NCBI RefSeq assembly: GCF_018607995.1
Contig: NZ_JABBAL010000023.1
Span: 124,001-188,000, forward strand
Length of the DNA stretch: 64,000 bases
DNA from: Planktotalea sp.
GTDB taxonomy: Bacteria; Pseudomonadota; Alphaproteobacteria; Rhodobacterales; Rhodobacteraceae
Reading direction: 5' to 3'
Below are positions 18,274 through 26,705 of this stretch, piece after piece. How positions within the stretch are numbered: position 1 is the stretch's first letter; the number at the start of each line of letters is the position of its first letter. The position numbers and the translations under genes were made by a program. The notes below the pieces were generated by a model. That model was not told where the DNA came from and made no database searches. It saw nothing but the letters and a program-made list of their open reading frames with translations.

Positions 18274-18987
18274 TTAGCCCGCGCGTGCGATCTTGTCGAG
18301 CATTTGCGCCAAACCTTTTGGATCCGCAAAGAAGGGCGAATGAGAGGTTTGCATCTCGTATCGATCCTCGGGGGCAAATCTGGCTGCCATGTCGCTTTGA
18401 TATTCAGGCGGTATCGTTTGATCATTGGCGCATCGTATGTAGGACTTCGCTGTGCGCGCATAGTTTTCGCCAAGCTCTAAAGCAGTGGCTTGTGGCAAAA
18501 TCGCTTGCGGCACAATCCGCGCCTTGGCGTAGGCAACCGCTTCGTCAGGACAATCATGATAAAACGTCTTACGTGCTTTCTCAGGGATCGGTGCCCAGCT
18601 TAGCCCATCTGCGCTTTTCTCGATGGCATCGAGCAAAGGCTGGCGCGGTGACTCTTTGCGCATGTCGATTAGGGACATTCCCGACACAGGCGCATAGGAA
18701 CACAGATGGATCAATCGCACGATTTTTCGTGGGGCTTTTTCCGCTGCTGCCGCGATAGGAAAGCCCGCCATAGAATGGCCTGCAAGCACTACGGGCGTGT
18801 CAATCGCGTCGAGAATGGCATCGCGATACAAATCCAACGTCACCTCGGCAATCGGGGTTTTGTCGTCGCCATGCGACGGCAGATCAAGCGCGCGGGCGGT
18901 GTGGCCAAGCCCAATCAATTCAGGCAAAACATCGCGCCAGCACCACGCCCCGTGGCACGACCCATGGATCAATAGAAATTCAGCCAT
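18274..18987 (-). CDS. Alpha/beta hydrolase (methyl-salicylate esterase-like)
   Basis: 237 aa, starting directly with LLIHGSCHGAWCWRDVLPEL, typical of the plant SABP2/hydroxynitrile-lyase type of alpha/beta hydrolase. Nucleophile elbow GHSMAGFPIA near residue 70-79, acidic region later, and the catalytic His in TSHSPFFADP near the C-terminus, so the triad looks complete. Substrate unknown, presumably a small ester. Its start overlaps the upstream pcaD-like gene by 8 bp, so both are in one leftward operon. Cytoplasmic, no signal peptide. Confidence 0.85.
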   Translation of the reverse strand: MAEFLLIHGSCHGAWCWRDVLPELIGLGHTARALDLPSHGDDKTPIAEVTLDLYRDAILDAIDTPVVLAGHSMAGFPIAAAAEKAPRKIVRLIHLCSYAPVSGMSLIDMRKESPRQPLLDAIEKSADGLSWAPIPEKARKTFYHDCPDEAVAYAKARIVPQAILPQATALELGENYARTAKSYIRCANDQTIPPEYQSDMAARFAPEDRYEMQTSHSPFFADPKGLAQMLDKIARAG

Positions 18988-19780
18988 GCGTGCCGTGACC
19001 GATGCTATCCATAAACCGAATAAGGTGCTGCGCGTAGAGATTGGGTTGCTCGACGCAGGGCAAATGACCAGCCTTACGGATCAATTCAAACCCCGCACCG
19101 GGGATCAGCCCCATCAACTCGCGCACCATGTCCGGCGGAGTGGAGCCATCTTCAGACCCTGCAATCCCCAAAGCAGGCAAGCGCAAACCAGAGGTTGGCG
19201 TCATCATATCCGTCCCCGAAATCGCGGCCATGCAGGCGTTGAACCCGGTCGCAGGCTGGCGCGTTAACATGTTGCGCCACAACTGTAGCTCTGGCAAGGC
19301 GTGGAAAGCTTTGGAAAACCAGCGATCCATCGTCGCATCCGCCAGCGCTTCAATGCCGCCACCATTCACCGCGTCGATACGTCCGTTCCACATGTCAGCG
19401 TTGCCGATCTTTGCACCCGTGTTGGACAAAACGATACCTCGGACCAGGTCCAGCCGTTTGACCGCAAGACCCTGTGCAATCATGCCACCCATAGACAGCC
19501 CGATAAAGACCGCGTCATTCGCGCCAACATGATCCATCAACCTTTCCGTATCAGTGATCAGCGCCCCCATGCCAAATGGCCCGTCGGGACAGGCGGACAA
19601 GCCATGACCGCGCGTGTCATACCGAATGTAGCGCAGCCCGTCTTTTGGCAGTCTCTCCAACACCGGATCCCAGAGCCGCAAATCCGTTCCAAGTGAGTTT
19701 GAAAAGACCACGGGCGCGCCATTCGGATCACCATCCTCGCGCCAATGCAAAAGCGTATCACCCGTGTCGAAAATATTCAC
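18980..19780 (-). CDS. 3-oxoadipate enol-lactonase-like alpha/beta hydrolase
   Basis: 266 aa with GTG start at 19780 that overlaps the upstream ORF stop (GTGA). PcaD-like features: LHWREDGDPNGAPVVFSNSLGTDLRLWDPV, YDTRGHGLS, nucleophile IGLSMGGMIAQGLA, GSEDGSTPP and the C-terminal GHLPCVEQP carrying the catalytic histidine. PcaD hydrolyses 3-oxoadipate enol-lactone in the protocatechuate branch of the beta-ketoadipate pathway. No other pca genes are in the window, so the substrate could differ; the name rests on resemblance. Confidence 0.8.
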   Translation of the reverse strand: MNIFDTGDTLLHWREDGDPNGAPVVFSNSLGTDLRLWDPVLERLPKDGLRYIRYDTRGHGLSACPDGPFGMGALITDTERLMDHVGANDAVFIGLSMGGMIAQGLAVKRLDLVRGIVLSNTGAKIGNADMWNGRIDAVNGGGIEALADATMDRWFSKAFHALPELQLWRNMLTRQPATGFNACMAAISGTDMMTPTSGLRLPALGIAGSEDGSTPPDMVRELMGLIPGAGFELIRKAGHLPCVEQPNLYAQHLIRFMDSIGHGTHG

Positions 19781-20064
19781 CGATGCCCTCCAGACCGATC
19801 AGCAAACGCAAGATGCACCATGATCTGACCATGATCAGACGCTAGTTTATTGTACGGCGCATCCTCGTGACTGCCATCAGTCAAATGATCGTTAAGCACG
19901 CTAAAATACTCCATCTCGGCCAAGGTTCCGCCCGCGTCCGGCACGAAATGGCGCGAGAGACAGATTTGATCAATGCTCTCGTAAACGTCACCAAAGGCCG
20001 ATGTGTATACCATATCACGCAGCGACTTTTTCACAAAAAGCTTTTTAACAGAGTGGAGGCGCAC
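19777..20064 (-). CDS. Hypothetical protein
   Basis: 95 aa from GTG 20064, ending in a GTGA overlap with the pcaD-like gene. Internal sequence such as MVYTSAFGDVYESIDQICLSRHFVPD and GTLAEMEYFSVLNDHLTDGS looks like real protein, and an internal ATG at residue 18 could be the true start. I recognise no family. The gene just upstream (20080-20494) is broken, and I cannot exclude that this ORF is part of the same decay. Confidence 0.5.
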   Translation of the reverse strand: MRLHSVKKLFVKKSLRDMVYTSAFGDVYESIDQICLSRHFVPDAGGTLAEMEYFSVLNDHLTDGSHEDAPYNKLASDHGQIMVHLAFADRSGGHR

Positions 20065-20079
20065 GGCACTTATCGCCTC

Positions 20080-20494
20080 TTAAATCGTCTCATTTTCATC
20101 TTTGGAATAACGATCATTTGAGGCCTTAACATTGTGGCGCAGCAGCCAAGAATAGCTCTTGAACGGCTTTTCAGCCGCAATAATCTCGCTGCTCATCGCG
20201 TGTTCACTATCGTTGAAATCAACCATGACGATCACTGGATGCGCTGCCTTGAGCTCAACAATAATTTCGCAGCGCAGCACCCATGCTTCTGCCATACGCC
20301 GGAGCGCCGCGCCCAGCGCGCGGCCAACAGCATCATAGTTTGCGAGATCAGACTCTGGTGCAAACTCCGCACCCTCTGGACGGACAAACTTGCCAAGCGT
20401 GTTCTTCTATCGTGTAGCTTTGGAAGGCGTAATATTCCTGTTAAGAACCAATCAGGTTTTTGACGTTGAAATTGACGACGGTTGCACGTGTCAT
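20080..20494 (-). pseudogene. Hypothetical gene with a nonsense codon and a frameshift
   Basis: ATG 20494 reads MTRATVVNFNVKNLIGS then TAA at 20441-20443; the same frame continues QEYYAFQSYTIEEH, after which the coherent sequence moves to another frame (LGKFVRPEGAEFAPESD, NYDAVGRALGAALRRMAEAW) and runs through the track ORF 20295-20080 to its stop. The joined product would be about 135 residues. Two independent lesions point to a pseudogene rather than a misread start. Located between the PLP dehydratase and the hypothetical gene of a leftward operon. Family unknown. Confidence 0.6.
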
Positions 20495-20500
20495 TTGCAC

Positions 20501-21472
20501 TTACTCCAAAGTTGCCAAAGCGCGTTCGAACACGGCCTTGTCCACATTCCCACCCGAGGCGGTTACGATTACGGTATCTGAGATTAGGTGATCGCCGTGA
20601 AACAGCGCACTGGCCAAAGCCACAGCGCCGCCCGGTTCAATCACAACCCGCAAACGCTCATAGGCAAGTGCCATCGCGCGAAGGCAATCCTCTTCGCTGA
20701 CAACAATCCCCGCCCCGCAGAGACGGTGCATGATCGGAAAGGTCAAATTGCCCGGTTGCGGCGTGATAATCGCATCGCAGATCGAGCCTGTCATCGCATC
20801 GTTGCGCTGGATTACGCCCGCGCTCAACGATCGCGCCACATCGTCAAAGCCTTCCGGCTCTGCAGGACGCACTTTGAAATCTGGCGCATCAGCTTCAAGC
20901 GCCATGGCGATACCAGAGGTTAGACCGCCACCACCGCAACAGGTGATTACTTCGCCCTCTGTGATGCCTTCTTCCGCCACTTGTTCAGAAATTTCCAACC
21001 CGCAAGTGCCCTGCCCCGCAATGACGAGCGGATCATCAAAGGGCTTCACCAAGGTCAATCCTCGTTCCAACGAAAGGGTCACACCAATGACATCGCGATC
21101 CTCTGTAGCGCGATCATAAAGCACCACCTCTGCGCCCAGAGCGCGCGTGTTATCAATCTTCACACGCGGCGCATCAGCGGGCATGATAATCACGGAGCTG
21201 GTCCCATGCATTTTTGCAGCCAACGCCACACCCTGCGCGTGATTGCCACTGGAAAACGCGATGACGCCCTTGGCGCGTTGCTCTGGCACCATCGCCGACA
21301 AAGCAGACCAACCGCCCCGAAATTTAAAGCTGCCAGTGTGCTGCAAACATTCAGCTTTGAGGAGCACGCGCCGACCAGCGATCTCGTCCAGAAATGACGA
21401 GGACAACAGTGGCGTGCGGCGCACAACCCCTTGCCCGCGCACAAAAGCAGCCCTGATCATGTCTATGTTCAT
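20501..21472 (-). CDS. Threonine/serine dehydratase-like PLP enzyme
   Basis: 323 aa from ATG 21472, which overlaps the upstream stop as ATGA (the track start is a GTG six codons earlier). Fold-type II PLP enzyme: LLKAECLQHTGSFKFRGGW contains the PLP-binding lysine, SSGNHAQGVALAA binds the substrate/phosphate, CCGGGGLTSG is the glycine loop and TASGGNVD the C-terminal ring contact. No ACT regulatory domain, so it is a catabolic-type threonine or serine deaminase; hydroxyectoine-pathway EutB proteins look similar, and the substrate cannot be set from sequence. Cytoplasmic, in a leftward operon with hydrolases. Confidence 0.85.
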   Translation of the reverse strand: MNIDMIRAAFVRGQGVVRRTPLLSSSFLDEIAGRRVLLKAECLQHTGSFKFRGGWSALSAMVPEQRAKGVIAFSSGNHAQGVALAAKMHGTSSVIIMPADAPRVKIDNTRALGAEVVLYDRATEDRDVIGVTLSLERGLTLVKPFDDPLVIAGQGTCGLEISEQVAEEGITEGEVITCCGGGGLTSGIAMALEADAPDFKVRPAEPEGFDDVARSLSAGVIQRNDAMTGSICDAIITPQPGNLTFPIMHRLCGAGIVVSEEDCLRAMALAYERLRVVIEPGGAVALASALFHGDHLISDTVIVTASGGNVDKAVFERALATLE

Positions 21473-22296
21473 CGCATTTTTGCGATCCACGCTTGCAACA
21501 GGGCCACTGCCTCTGGCTCATCAAGAAACGGCACATGCGCGCGATCCGCGATCACCGCCCCCGTCGCCTTTGGTATACGTTTGAGCATGTCCTCATAGCA
21601 GGCTTGCGTCAGCAGGTCCGAATTGGCCCCACGCAGGATCGCAAGTGGCAGATCACTCAGCGCCTCATACCAGGGCCAAAGATCTGGCACGGCCGCATGG
21701 CTCGTCGCCTCCACAGCGTCGCGCAGTTTAGGATCATAGCTAAGATCTAAGCCATCCGGCGTTTGCACGAAGAACTTACCAACCTCTTCCATCCAACGCG
21801 TCATAGACACGTTTGGGAACATGTCGCGCATGACATGCGCACGCGCGCTTGCCGCGTCTTCCAGCGTGTTGGCCTTTGGCTTGATGCCAAGATACCCCAT
21901 GATCACGTCAATTCCGTTGGGATCAAGCTCCGGCCCAATATCATTCAACGCCACCCCGATAAGCCGCGTCTTCAGCGTCGCCGCAAGTACCATTGCGATG
22001 AGACCACCGCGTGAGGTCCCAAGGATCGCCGCCTTGTACAGCCCAAGATGATCGAGTAACTCCATCGCATCCTGCGCCTCGCGCATGATGTTGTAGGTTG
22101 TGAAATCTGTCGCCCAATCCGACTTGCCGCGCCCGCGATAATCCAGCCGGATAACTTGGCAACCTTCAAGATGTGGCAGCACATATTCAAAGTCGCGACG
22201 GTCACGCGTGAGGCCCGACAGGCAAAGCAAAGGCAAGCCGAACCCTTCGATCTCATAGAACAAGGACAGGCCATCAGACGTATTAAAACGAGGCAT
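21469..22296 (-). CDS. Alpha/beta hydrolase
   Basis: 275 aa from ATG 22296 (MPRFNTSDGLSLFYEIEGFG), where TGATG joins it to the stop of the dehalogenase; the extra N-terminal 60 residues of the track ORF read the previous gene in another frame. Features: LDYRGRGKSDW, nucleophile ILGTSRGGLIAMVLA, acid region near LRGANSDLLT, histidine in DRAHVPFLDEPEA. The elbow is G-T-S-R-G. Substrate unknown. Both ends overlap their neighbours, which places it firmly in the operon. Confidence 0.85.
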   Translation of the reverse strand: MPRFNTSDGLSLFYEIEGFGLPLLCLSGLTRDRRDFEYVLPHLEGCQVIRLDYRGRGKSDWATDFTTYNIMREAQDAMELLDHLGLYKAAILGTSRGGLIAMVLAATLKTRLIGVALNDIGPELDPNGIDVIMGYLGIKPKANTLEDAASARAHVMRDMFPNVSMTRWMEEVGKFFVQTPDGLDLSYDPKLRDAVEATSHAAVPDLWPWYEALSDLPLAILRGANSDLLTQACYEDMLKRIPKATGAVIADRAHVPFLDEPEAVALLQAWIAKMR

Positions 22297-22982
22297 CAGG
22301 AACCAGCGAGTTGTGGAATATTGGTGAGATCGCTCAAGACATGCTGCGGCTCTGCGAAAAGGCGATCCATAGGTTCGCCCACGCGGTTGACCCAGACTGT
22401 TTGGAAGCCGAACCCGCTTGCCGCGGCAGCGTCCCACCCGTTTGAGGACACGAAGAGCACCTCGTCTTTCGTACACTCAAATCGATCCAGCACCATTTGA
22501 TAAACCTGCGCGTCTGGCTTGAAAACGCTCACATTTTCGACCGACAGAACCGCGTCGAGATAGGTTTCGATCCCCGCAGAGCCAACGGCCCCGTCAAGCA
22601 TATCAGGTGCACCGTTGGACAAGATCGCCGTTTGCAGACCCGCCGCCTTGAGCTGCGCCAACATCATTGGCACTTCCTTATAGGCCCGCAATTCCCAATA
22701 AAGCGCGAGCAAGCGTTCGCGCAGTTCCAGATCACCGTCCAGACCAGTCTTTTCCAAAGCCCAATCCAGCCCGTCTTGCGTGACGCTCCAGAAATCTGTG
22801 TGATTGCCCGAGACCGCGCGCAGCCAAGTATATTGCAACTGCTTTTGGCGCCAGAACTCCGCAAGCTCACCCGCTTTTGCAGCCAATGCTTCGCGGCCTT
22901 CTTCGCCCGCTGCAATGCGCGCAGCCGCGCCCACATCGAACAGAGTGCCATAGGCATCGAATACACAGATCTTGATGGTCAT
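22296..22982 (-). CDS. (S)-2-haloacid dehalogenase-type HAD hydrolase
   Basis: 228 aa. HAD superfamily motif I VFDAYGTLFDVGAA with the nucleophilic Asp, motif II AILSNGAPDML, lysine in SVFKPDAQVYQMV and the acidic motif SSNGWDAAAASGFGF; the DAYGTLFD and SSNGWD forms are those of type II haloacid dehalogenases such as L-DEX/DhlB. It would hydrolyse 2-haloalkanoates to hydroxyacids, though many family members act on other small acids. First gene of the leftward hydrolase operon; 63 bp downstream of the quinone reductase gene. Cytoplasmic. Confidence 0.88.
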   Translation of the reverse strand: MTIKICVFDAYGTLFDVGAAARIAAGEEGREALAAKAGELAEFWRQKQLQYTWLRAVSGNHTDFWSVTQDGLDWALEKTGLDGDLELRERLLALYWELRAYKEVPMMLAQLKAAGLQTAILSNGAPDMLDGAVGSAGIETYLDAVLSVENVSVFKPDAQVYQMVLDRFECTKDEVLFVSSNGWDAAAASGFGFQTVWVNRVGEPMDRLFAEPQHVLSDLTNIPQLAGS

Positions 22983-23045
22983 ATCTTGCTCCCTCGTTTC
23001 GCGACACCATGGCGCGCGCGCCTCAGCGGGGCAAGGGGCGGCAAC

Positions 23046-24032
23046 CTAGATTTTCAGCAAAACCGCGCCGCTTCGCCCTGCGGTCATGACACGTTCATGC
23101 GCAAGGGCCGCATCTTCCAGTGGCATGATCTCGTGGATCGCGGGAGTCAGCGCACCTTTTGACAACGCCGCGTGCAGTTTTTCAATCGCAGCCACACGGG
23201 GGGCGGAATCGAGGATATAAACCAGAACGATATCAATCGTGATCGCTTTGAACAGGAACGGGCCAAACGGCAAAGTCGGGGCCATATCCAGTTGGGAGCC
23301 ATAAGCCGCAATCGTGCCATTTGCGCAAACGACCTCGGCAAGCAAGGGCGCGTTTGCTCCGAACTCTACCTCAACCGCGCGATCGACGCCTTTGCCATGC
23401 GTCAGCGACATTATTTGTGCCGCCAAATCCGGTGCGCGGTAGTCGAGCACATGGTCGGCACCAACATCTGTGACCCGCTCAAACGCGCTTGGAGACGCAG
23501 TCGCGATCACCCGCGCCCCGCCCCATTTGGCAAGCTGCAACGCGTTATGACCGACCGCGCCAGCACCACCGGAGATGAGCAAGGTTTGACCGGCGATATC
23601 GCCACCACCAAAGACCGTATGTGCCGCAGTTAACCCCGGAATGCCCAAGGTCGCGCCCGCTTCTAGCGAGGCACCTTCAGGTAGTGCGACCGCCTGTTCA
23701 GACGGAACGCAGATCGCTTCTGCCGCTGTGCCAAAGGCGCGTTGCCATTGACCATTCCAAATCCATACGCGCGCGCCAATACGCGCAGGATCAACACCCG
23801 CACCCACTGCATCAATCACGCCTGCGCCATCAGAATGAGGCACAACCAGATCAAACGGAGGTTTCAAAACACCCGGGCGCGTGCCGCTGCGTGCTTTGGC
23901 ATCGGACGGATTTACCCCAGAAAACGCAAGCTTGACGCGCACTTCGCCAGCCGCAGGTTCCGGCATCGCAATAACATGCAAAGCCAATACCTCGTCCGCA
24001 ATACCAAACTCAGAATAGCCAATCGCGCGCAT
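23046..24032 (-). CDS. Zinc-independent quinone reductase-like medium-chain dehydrogenase
   Basis: 328 aa, MDR family, NADPH:quinone reductase/zeta-crystallin type. GroES-like N-terminal domain with FSGVNPSDAKARSG and VPHSDGAGVIDAVG, no catalytic zinc cysteines; Rossmann domain with LLISGGAGAVGHNALQLAKW binding NADPH. C-terminal IMPLEDAALAHERVM is typical. Probably reduces quinones or enones in the cytoplasm. It ends in the same leftward run, immediately beside irr (stop of irr is the base next to this start). Confidence 0.88.
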   Translation of the reverse strand: MRAIGYSEFGIADEVLALHVIAMPEPAAGEVRVKLAFSGVNPSDAKARSGTRPGVLKPPFDLVVPHSDGAGVIDAVGAGVDPARIGARVWIWNGQWQRAFGTAAEAICVPSEQAVALPEGASLEAGATLGIPGLTAAHTVFGGGDIAGQTLLISGGAGAVGHNALQLAKWGGARVIATASPSAFERVTDVGADHVLDYRAPDLAAQIMSLTHGKGVDRAVEVEFGANAPLLAEVVCANGTIAAYGSQLDMAPTLPFGPFLFKAITIDIVLVYILDSAPRVAAIEKLHAALSKGALTPAIHEIMPLEDAALAHERVMTAGRSGAVLLKI

Positions 24033-24464
24033 TTAACGGGCGGTCTTACGTAAACGTATCACCACATCGACTTTAGCGATCTCCATGCCCTCTGGAGCAT
24101 CAGGCAAAGCCGCAATCACCAGATCTTCGGCAACAGCATCGGTCAAACGCCCATCATCTTCCCAGTAGAAATGCGGATGATCGTGTATGTTGGTGTCAAA
24201 GTAGCTTTTGGAGCCATCAACCGTGACTTCCTGCACCAGTCCCACATCGCAGAACGCGCGCAATGTGTTGTAAACTGTCGCAAGCGACACGCTCTCACCG
24301 CGCCCATGCGCTGCCGCAAACAGGCTTTCTGCTGTGACGTGGCGATTTTTGCCGTCCCCCACTAACAGATCGGCCAAGGCCAAACGCTGGCGAGTCGGAC
24401 GCAATCCGCCATCCGCAAGCCACTCGGCAGCGCGGTTTTCTGGCTGGCTCAAAACATTTGTCAT
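24033..24464 (-). CDS. irr: Fur-family iron response regulator Irr
   Basis: 143-aa Fur-superfamily DNA-binding protein. Winged helix with LRPTRQRLALADLLV and the recognition segment VSLATVYNTLRAFCDVGLVQE; dimerisation domain has the HDHPH histidine cluster (NIHDHPHFYWEDDG) used for heme binding by Irr proteins. Irr controls iron and heme genes according to heme supply, from knowledge of rhizobial and Rhodobacterales members. It is divergent from fabA, an arrangement I recall as usual in Rhodobacterales. No N-terminal heme regulatory motif. Confidence 0.9.
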   Translation of the reverse strand: MTNVLSQPENRAAEWLADGGLRPTRQRLALADLLVGDGKNRHVTAESLFAAAHGRGESVSLATVYNTLRAFCDVGLVQEVTVDGSKSYFDTNIHDHPHFYWEDDGRLTDAVAEDLVIAALPDAPEGMEIAKVDVVIRLRKTAR

Positions 24465-24613
24465 GGGGCGTCCTACTGATAGCTCCCCACTCTATATGCT
24501 ATTTGGCGCGCCATTTTCAATCGCCTCCTGCGCAACTGTGCACTTTGGTTCCCTTGCACGTGCTCGGGCGCGGATGATAGGAATAGGAAAACATGCTTAA
24601 TACTGGAGCCAAC

Positions 24614-25123
24614 ATGTCCGATTTCCCTAGCAGCTTTGACAAAGACGATCTTCTCAAATGCGCCCGCGGCGAGCTGTTTGGCGAGGGCAATGCCCAGCTT
24701 CCTGCCCCGCCCATGTTGATGATGGACCGCATCACCGATTGCTCCGGCGATGTTGGCGCGCATGGTAAGGGTCACATCGTGGCAGAGTTCGATATCACGC
24801 CTGACCTGTGGTTTTTCGATTGCCACTTCCCCGGCAATCCGATCATGCCTGGCTGTTTGGGTCTGGATGGTTTGTGGCAGCTCACAGGCTTCAATCTGGG
24901 CTGGCGCGGCTGGCAAGGACGCGGCTATGCGCTTGGTGTGGGTGAAGTGAAGCTCAAAGGCATGGTGCGTCCTGATCGTAAACTGCTGACCTATAAGATT
25001 GATTTCACTAAGGCGATTCAGACGCGTCGTTTGACCATGGGTGTGGCCGATGGGATCGTCGAGGCAGATGGTGAAGTGATTTACGAAGTGACGGGGATGA
25101 AGGTGGCTTTGAGCGAGAGTTGA
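24614..25123 (+). CDS. fabA: 3-hydroxydecanoyl-ACP dehydratase/isomerase
   Basis: Introduces the double bond of unsaturated fatty acids at the C10 stage. 169 aa from ATG 24614 preceded by GGAG; the track adds seven residues. Hot-dog fold with [27 protein letters not shown], active-site His in [21 protein letters not shown] and the following Asp, [11 protein letters not shown]. Usually followed directly by fabB and fabI; here an accessory insert of about 2.5 kb separates them, so fabB must have its own promoter or a read-through problem. Confidence 0.97.
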   Translation: MSDFPSSFDKDDLLKCARGELFGEGNAQLPAPPMLMMDRITDCSGDVGAHGKGHIVAEFDITPDLWFFDCHFPGNPIMPGCLGLDGLWQLTGFNLGWRGWQGRGYALGVGEVKLKGMVRPDRKLLTYKIDFTKAIQTRRLTMGVADGIVEADGEVIYEVTGMKVALSES

Positions 25124-25158
25124 TGGGGAAATCTTCCGTCAAGAAGAACCATCTCTAG

Positions 25159-25632
25159 GCATGTCTTAAAAGGACAATTTTTTCATTATTTGCATCTTTA
25201 TTTTGGTTGCCAATACTCAGCCCAGATGTGATCTATAACGTCTTTCAAAAGGTCTGTGTTGAGCATGTTCAGGTCTACCAGAAGGCCACAGCAGATCTGA
25301 AAGACCATGACTGGCACGAAAATGACCTTTAAGACTTCAACCTATCAAAAGGTTTCTTAGGAAAGATTAACATTCCCAGCATCAATCTGAACAAGAGCCT
25401 TTTTGGAAATGCTCTGTTCAATGACTTTTAGGACAATGCTGGGTACTATTTTTTGTCAAGTGACAAGCGAAGCGGCTTTGTTTTTGGTCAGGATGACAAT
25501 GACGTCAATCCAAACTCAAAATGCATGCTGGCCTGTCAGGCAGAGGCACCGAAGCTTATCGAAACTTGGGCAACAGAGCTATTTATCGGCCAAGACTTAG
25601 AAAGCATAACGGGGAGCCTTTCACGACCGTAA
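25159..25632 (+). pseudogene. Decayed ORF with two in-frame stops after fabA
   Basis: One frame reads LKRTIFSLFASLFWLPILSP (signal-peptide-like), QKATADLKDHDWHENDL, TAA at 25330, then SKGFLGKINIPSINLN, TAG at 25429, then NAGYYFLSSDKRSGFVFGQ, KCMLACQAEAPKLIETWATE and a final TAA at 25630. About 155 coherent codons in one frame with only nonsense changes suggests an inactivated exported-protein gene. The region is noticeably richer in A and T than its surroundings. No family recognised and the original start is not obvious. Confidence 0.5.
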
Positions 25633-25708
25633 ACCTGCACAAAAATTTGCAAAAATTTCCGCTCGCGTCAGCTCATTTTCAGGTTTCCGTCATAGGTCTT
25701 ATACCTAA

Positions 25709-26629
25709 TTAGTAACGCTTTAAAAAACCGCCGCTCGCTGCTTTTTTTCGAACATAAGACCACGCCACAAACCGACTAACTTTCTGACCCTGCGCCATAT
25801 CGATAACATCATACTCAACCTTCGCCCTTTCCAAGATCCGCCGAAGCGGCGCAAGGCTGTCCTTTTTGGATACCAATGACGTGAACCAAAAACACTGATC
25901 CGCAAACGCACGACTTTCCTCGATCATCCGCGCGATGAATTTTATCTCGCCCCCTGGGCACCAAAGCTCTGCGTGTTGCCCACCAAAATTGAGCGTGTCC
26001 GACACTCCTTTCCCAAGGTTCTTCCACTTCCTCTGGGTGCCTTTCATCGCCTGCTCTTTCGAGGCGTGAAACGGTGGATTGCATAGCGTAACATGGAACA
26101 TATCGTCAGGCGTGATCACCCCTTTGAAAATTTTTTTGGATGCACTTTGATGTCGCAAATCAATTCCTAACTCATTCAGATCGTTAATTTTCTGCGCTGA
26201 TGCGAGCGCCCCTGCATCGATATCCACGCCCGTAAAATCCCAGCCATACGCGCTTTGACCGATAAGCGGGTAGACCAAGCTGGCACCTGTGCCGATGTCC
26301 AATGCTTTGATCTTGCGCCCGGACGGGATTTTTTGACCATTATCGCGCGCGAGCAAATCCGCGAGATGATGGATGTAGTCAGCGCGTCCCGGAATCGGGG
26401 GACACAGGTAATTGGCAGGAATGTCCCAAAACTCGACATTGTAATAGGCTTTGAGCAACGCGCGATTGAGCATGCGCACCGCTTCGGGGTTTTGGAAATC
26501 TATCGTCGTCAAGCCCGTTGGGTTGCGGATCGTGAACACCTCAAGCTCTGGCACATGCTCTAACAAACGCGCGAAATCGTATCCGCCGATATGTTGACTA
26601 CGAGGGTGCAGGGTCGATTTGCGCGCCAT
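25709..26629 (-). CDS. rlmF: 23S rRNA (adenine1618-N6)-methyltransferase
   Basis: 306 aa. RlmF/YbiN-type features: LHPRSQHIGGYDFARLLEH near the start, DIPANYLCPPIPGRADYIHHLADLL, SAM-binding ALDIGTGASLVYPLIG, and the catalytic TLCNPPFHASKEQA (N-P-P-F motif of N6-adenine methylases). Modifies a loop of 23S rRNA in the cytoplasm. RlmF is characteristic of gammaproteobacteria and, as far as I recall, uncommon in Rhodobacterales, so transfer is possible. It sits on the opposite strand inside the fabA-fabB gap. Confidence 0.92.
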   Translation of the reverse strand: MARKSTLHPRSQHIGGYDFARLLEHVPELEVFTIRNPTGLTTIDFQNPEAVRMLNRALLKAYYNVEFWDIPANYLCPPIPGRADYIHHLADLLARDNGQKIPSGRKIKALDIGTGASLVYPLIGQSAYGWDFTGVDIDAGALASAQKINDLNELGIDLRHQSASKKIFKGVITPDDMFHVTLCNPPFHASKEQAMKGTQRKWKNLGKGVSDTLNFGGQHAELWCPGGEIKFIARMIEESRAFADQCFWFTSLVSKKDSLAPLRRILERAKVEYDVIDMAQGQKVSRFVAWSYVRKKAASGGFLKRY

Positions 26630-26705
26630 GAGACACCTTTAAAAGCTGGATACTGAGGGGCAGCCAAATCACTCTGATCGTGAAATGGCAATTGAAAACC
26701 CCGTT

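Noticed and set aside
24473-24916. 147-aa minus-strand ORF spanning the irr-fabA promoter and fabA
   Set aside because: Covers the divergent promoter and antisense of fabA; no motifs.
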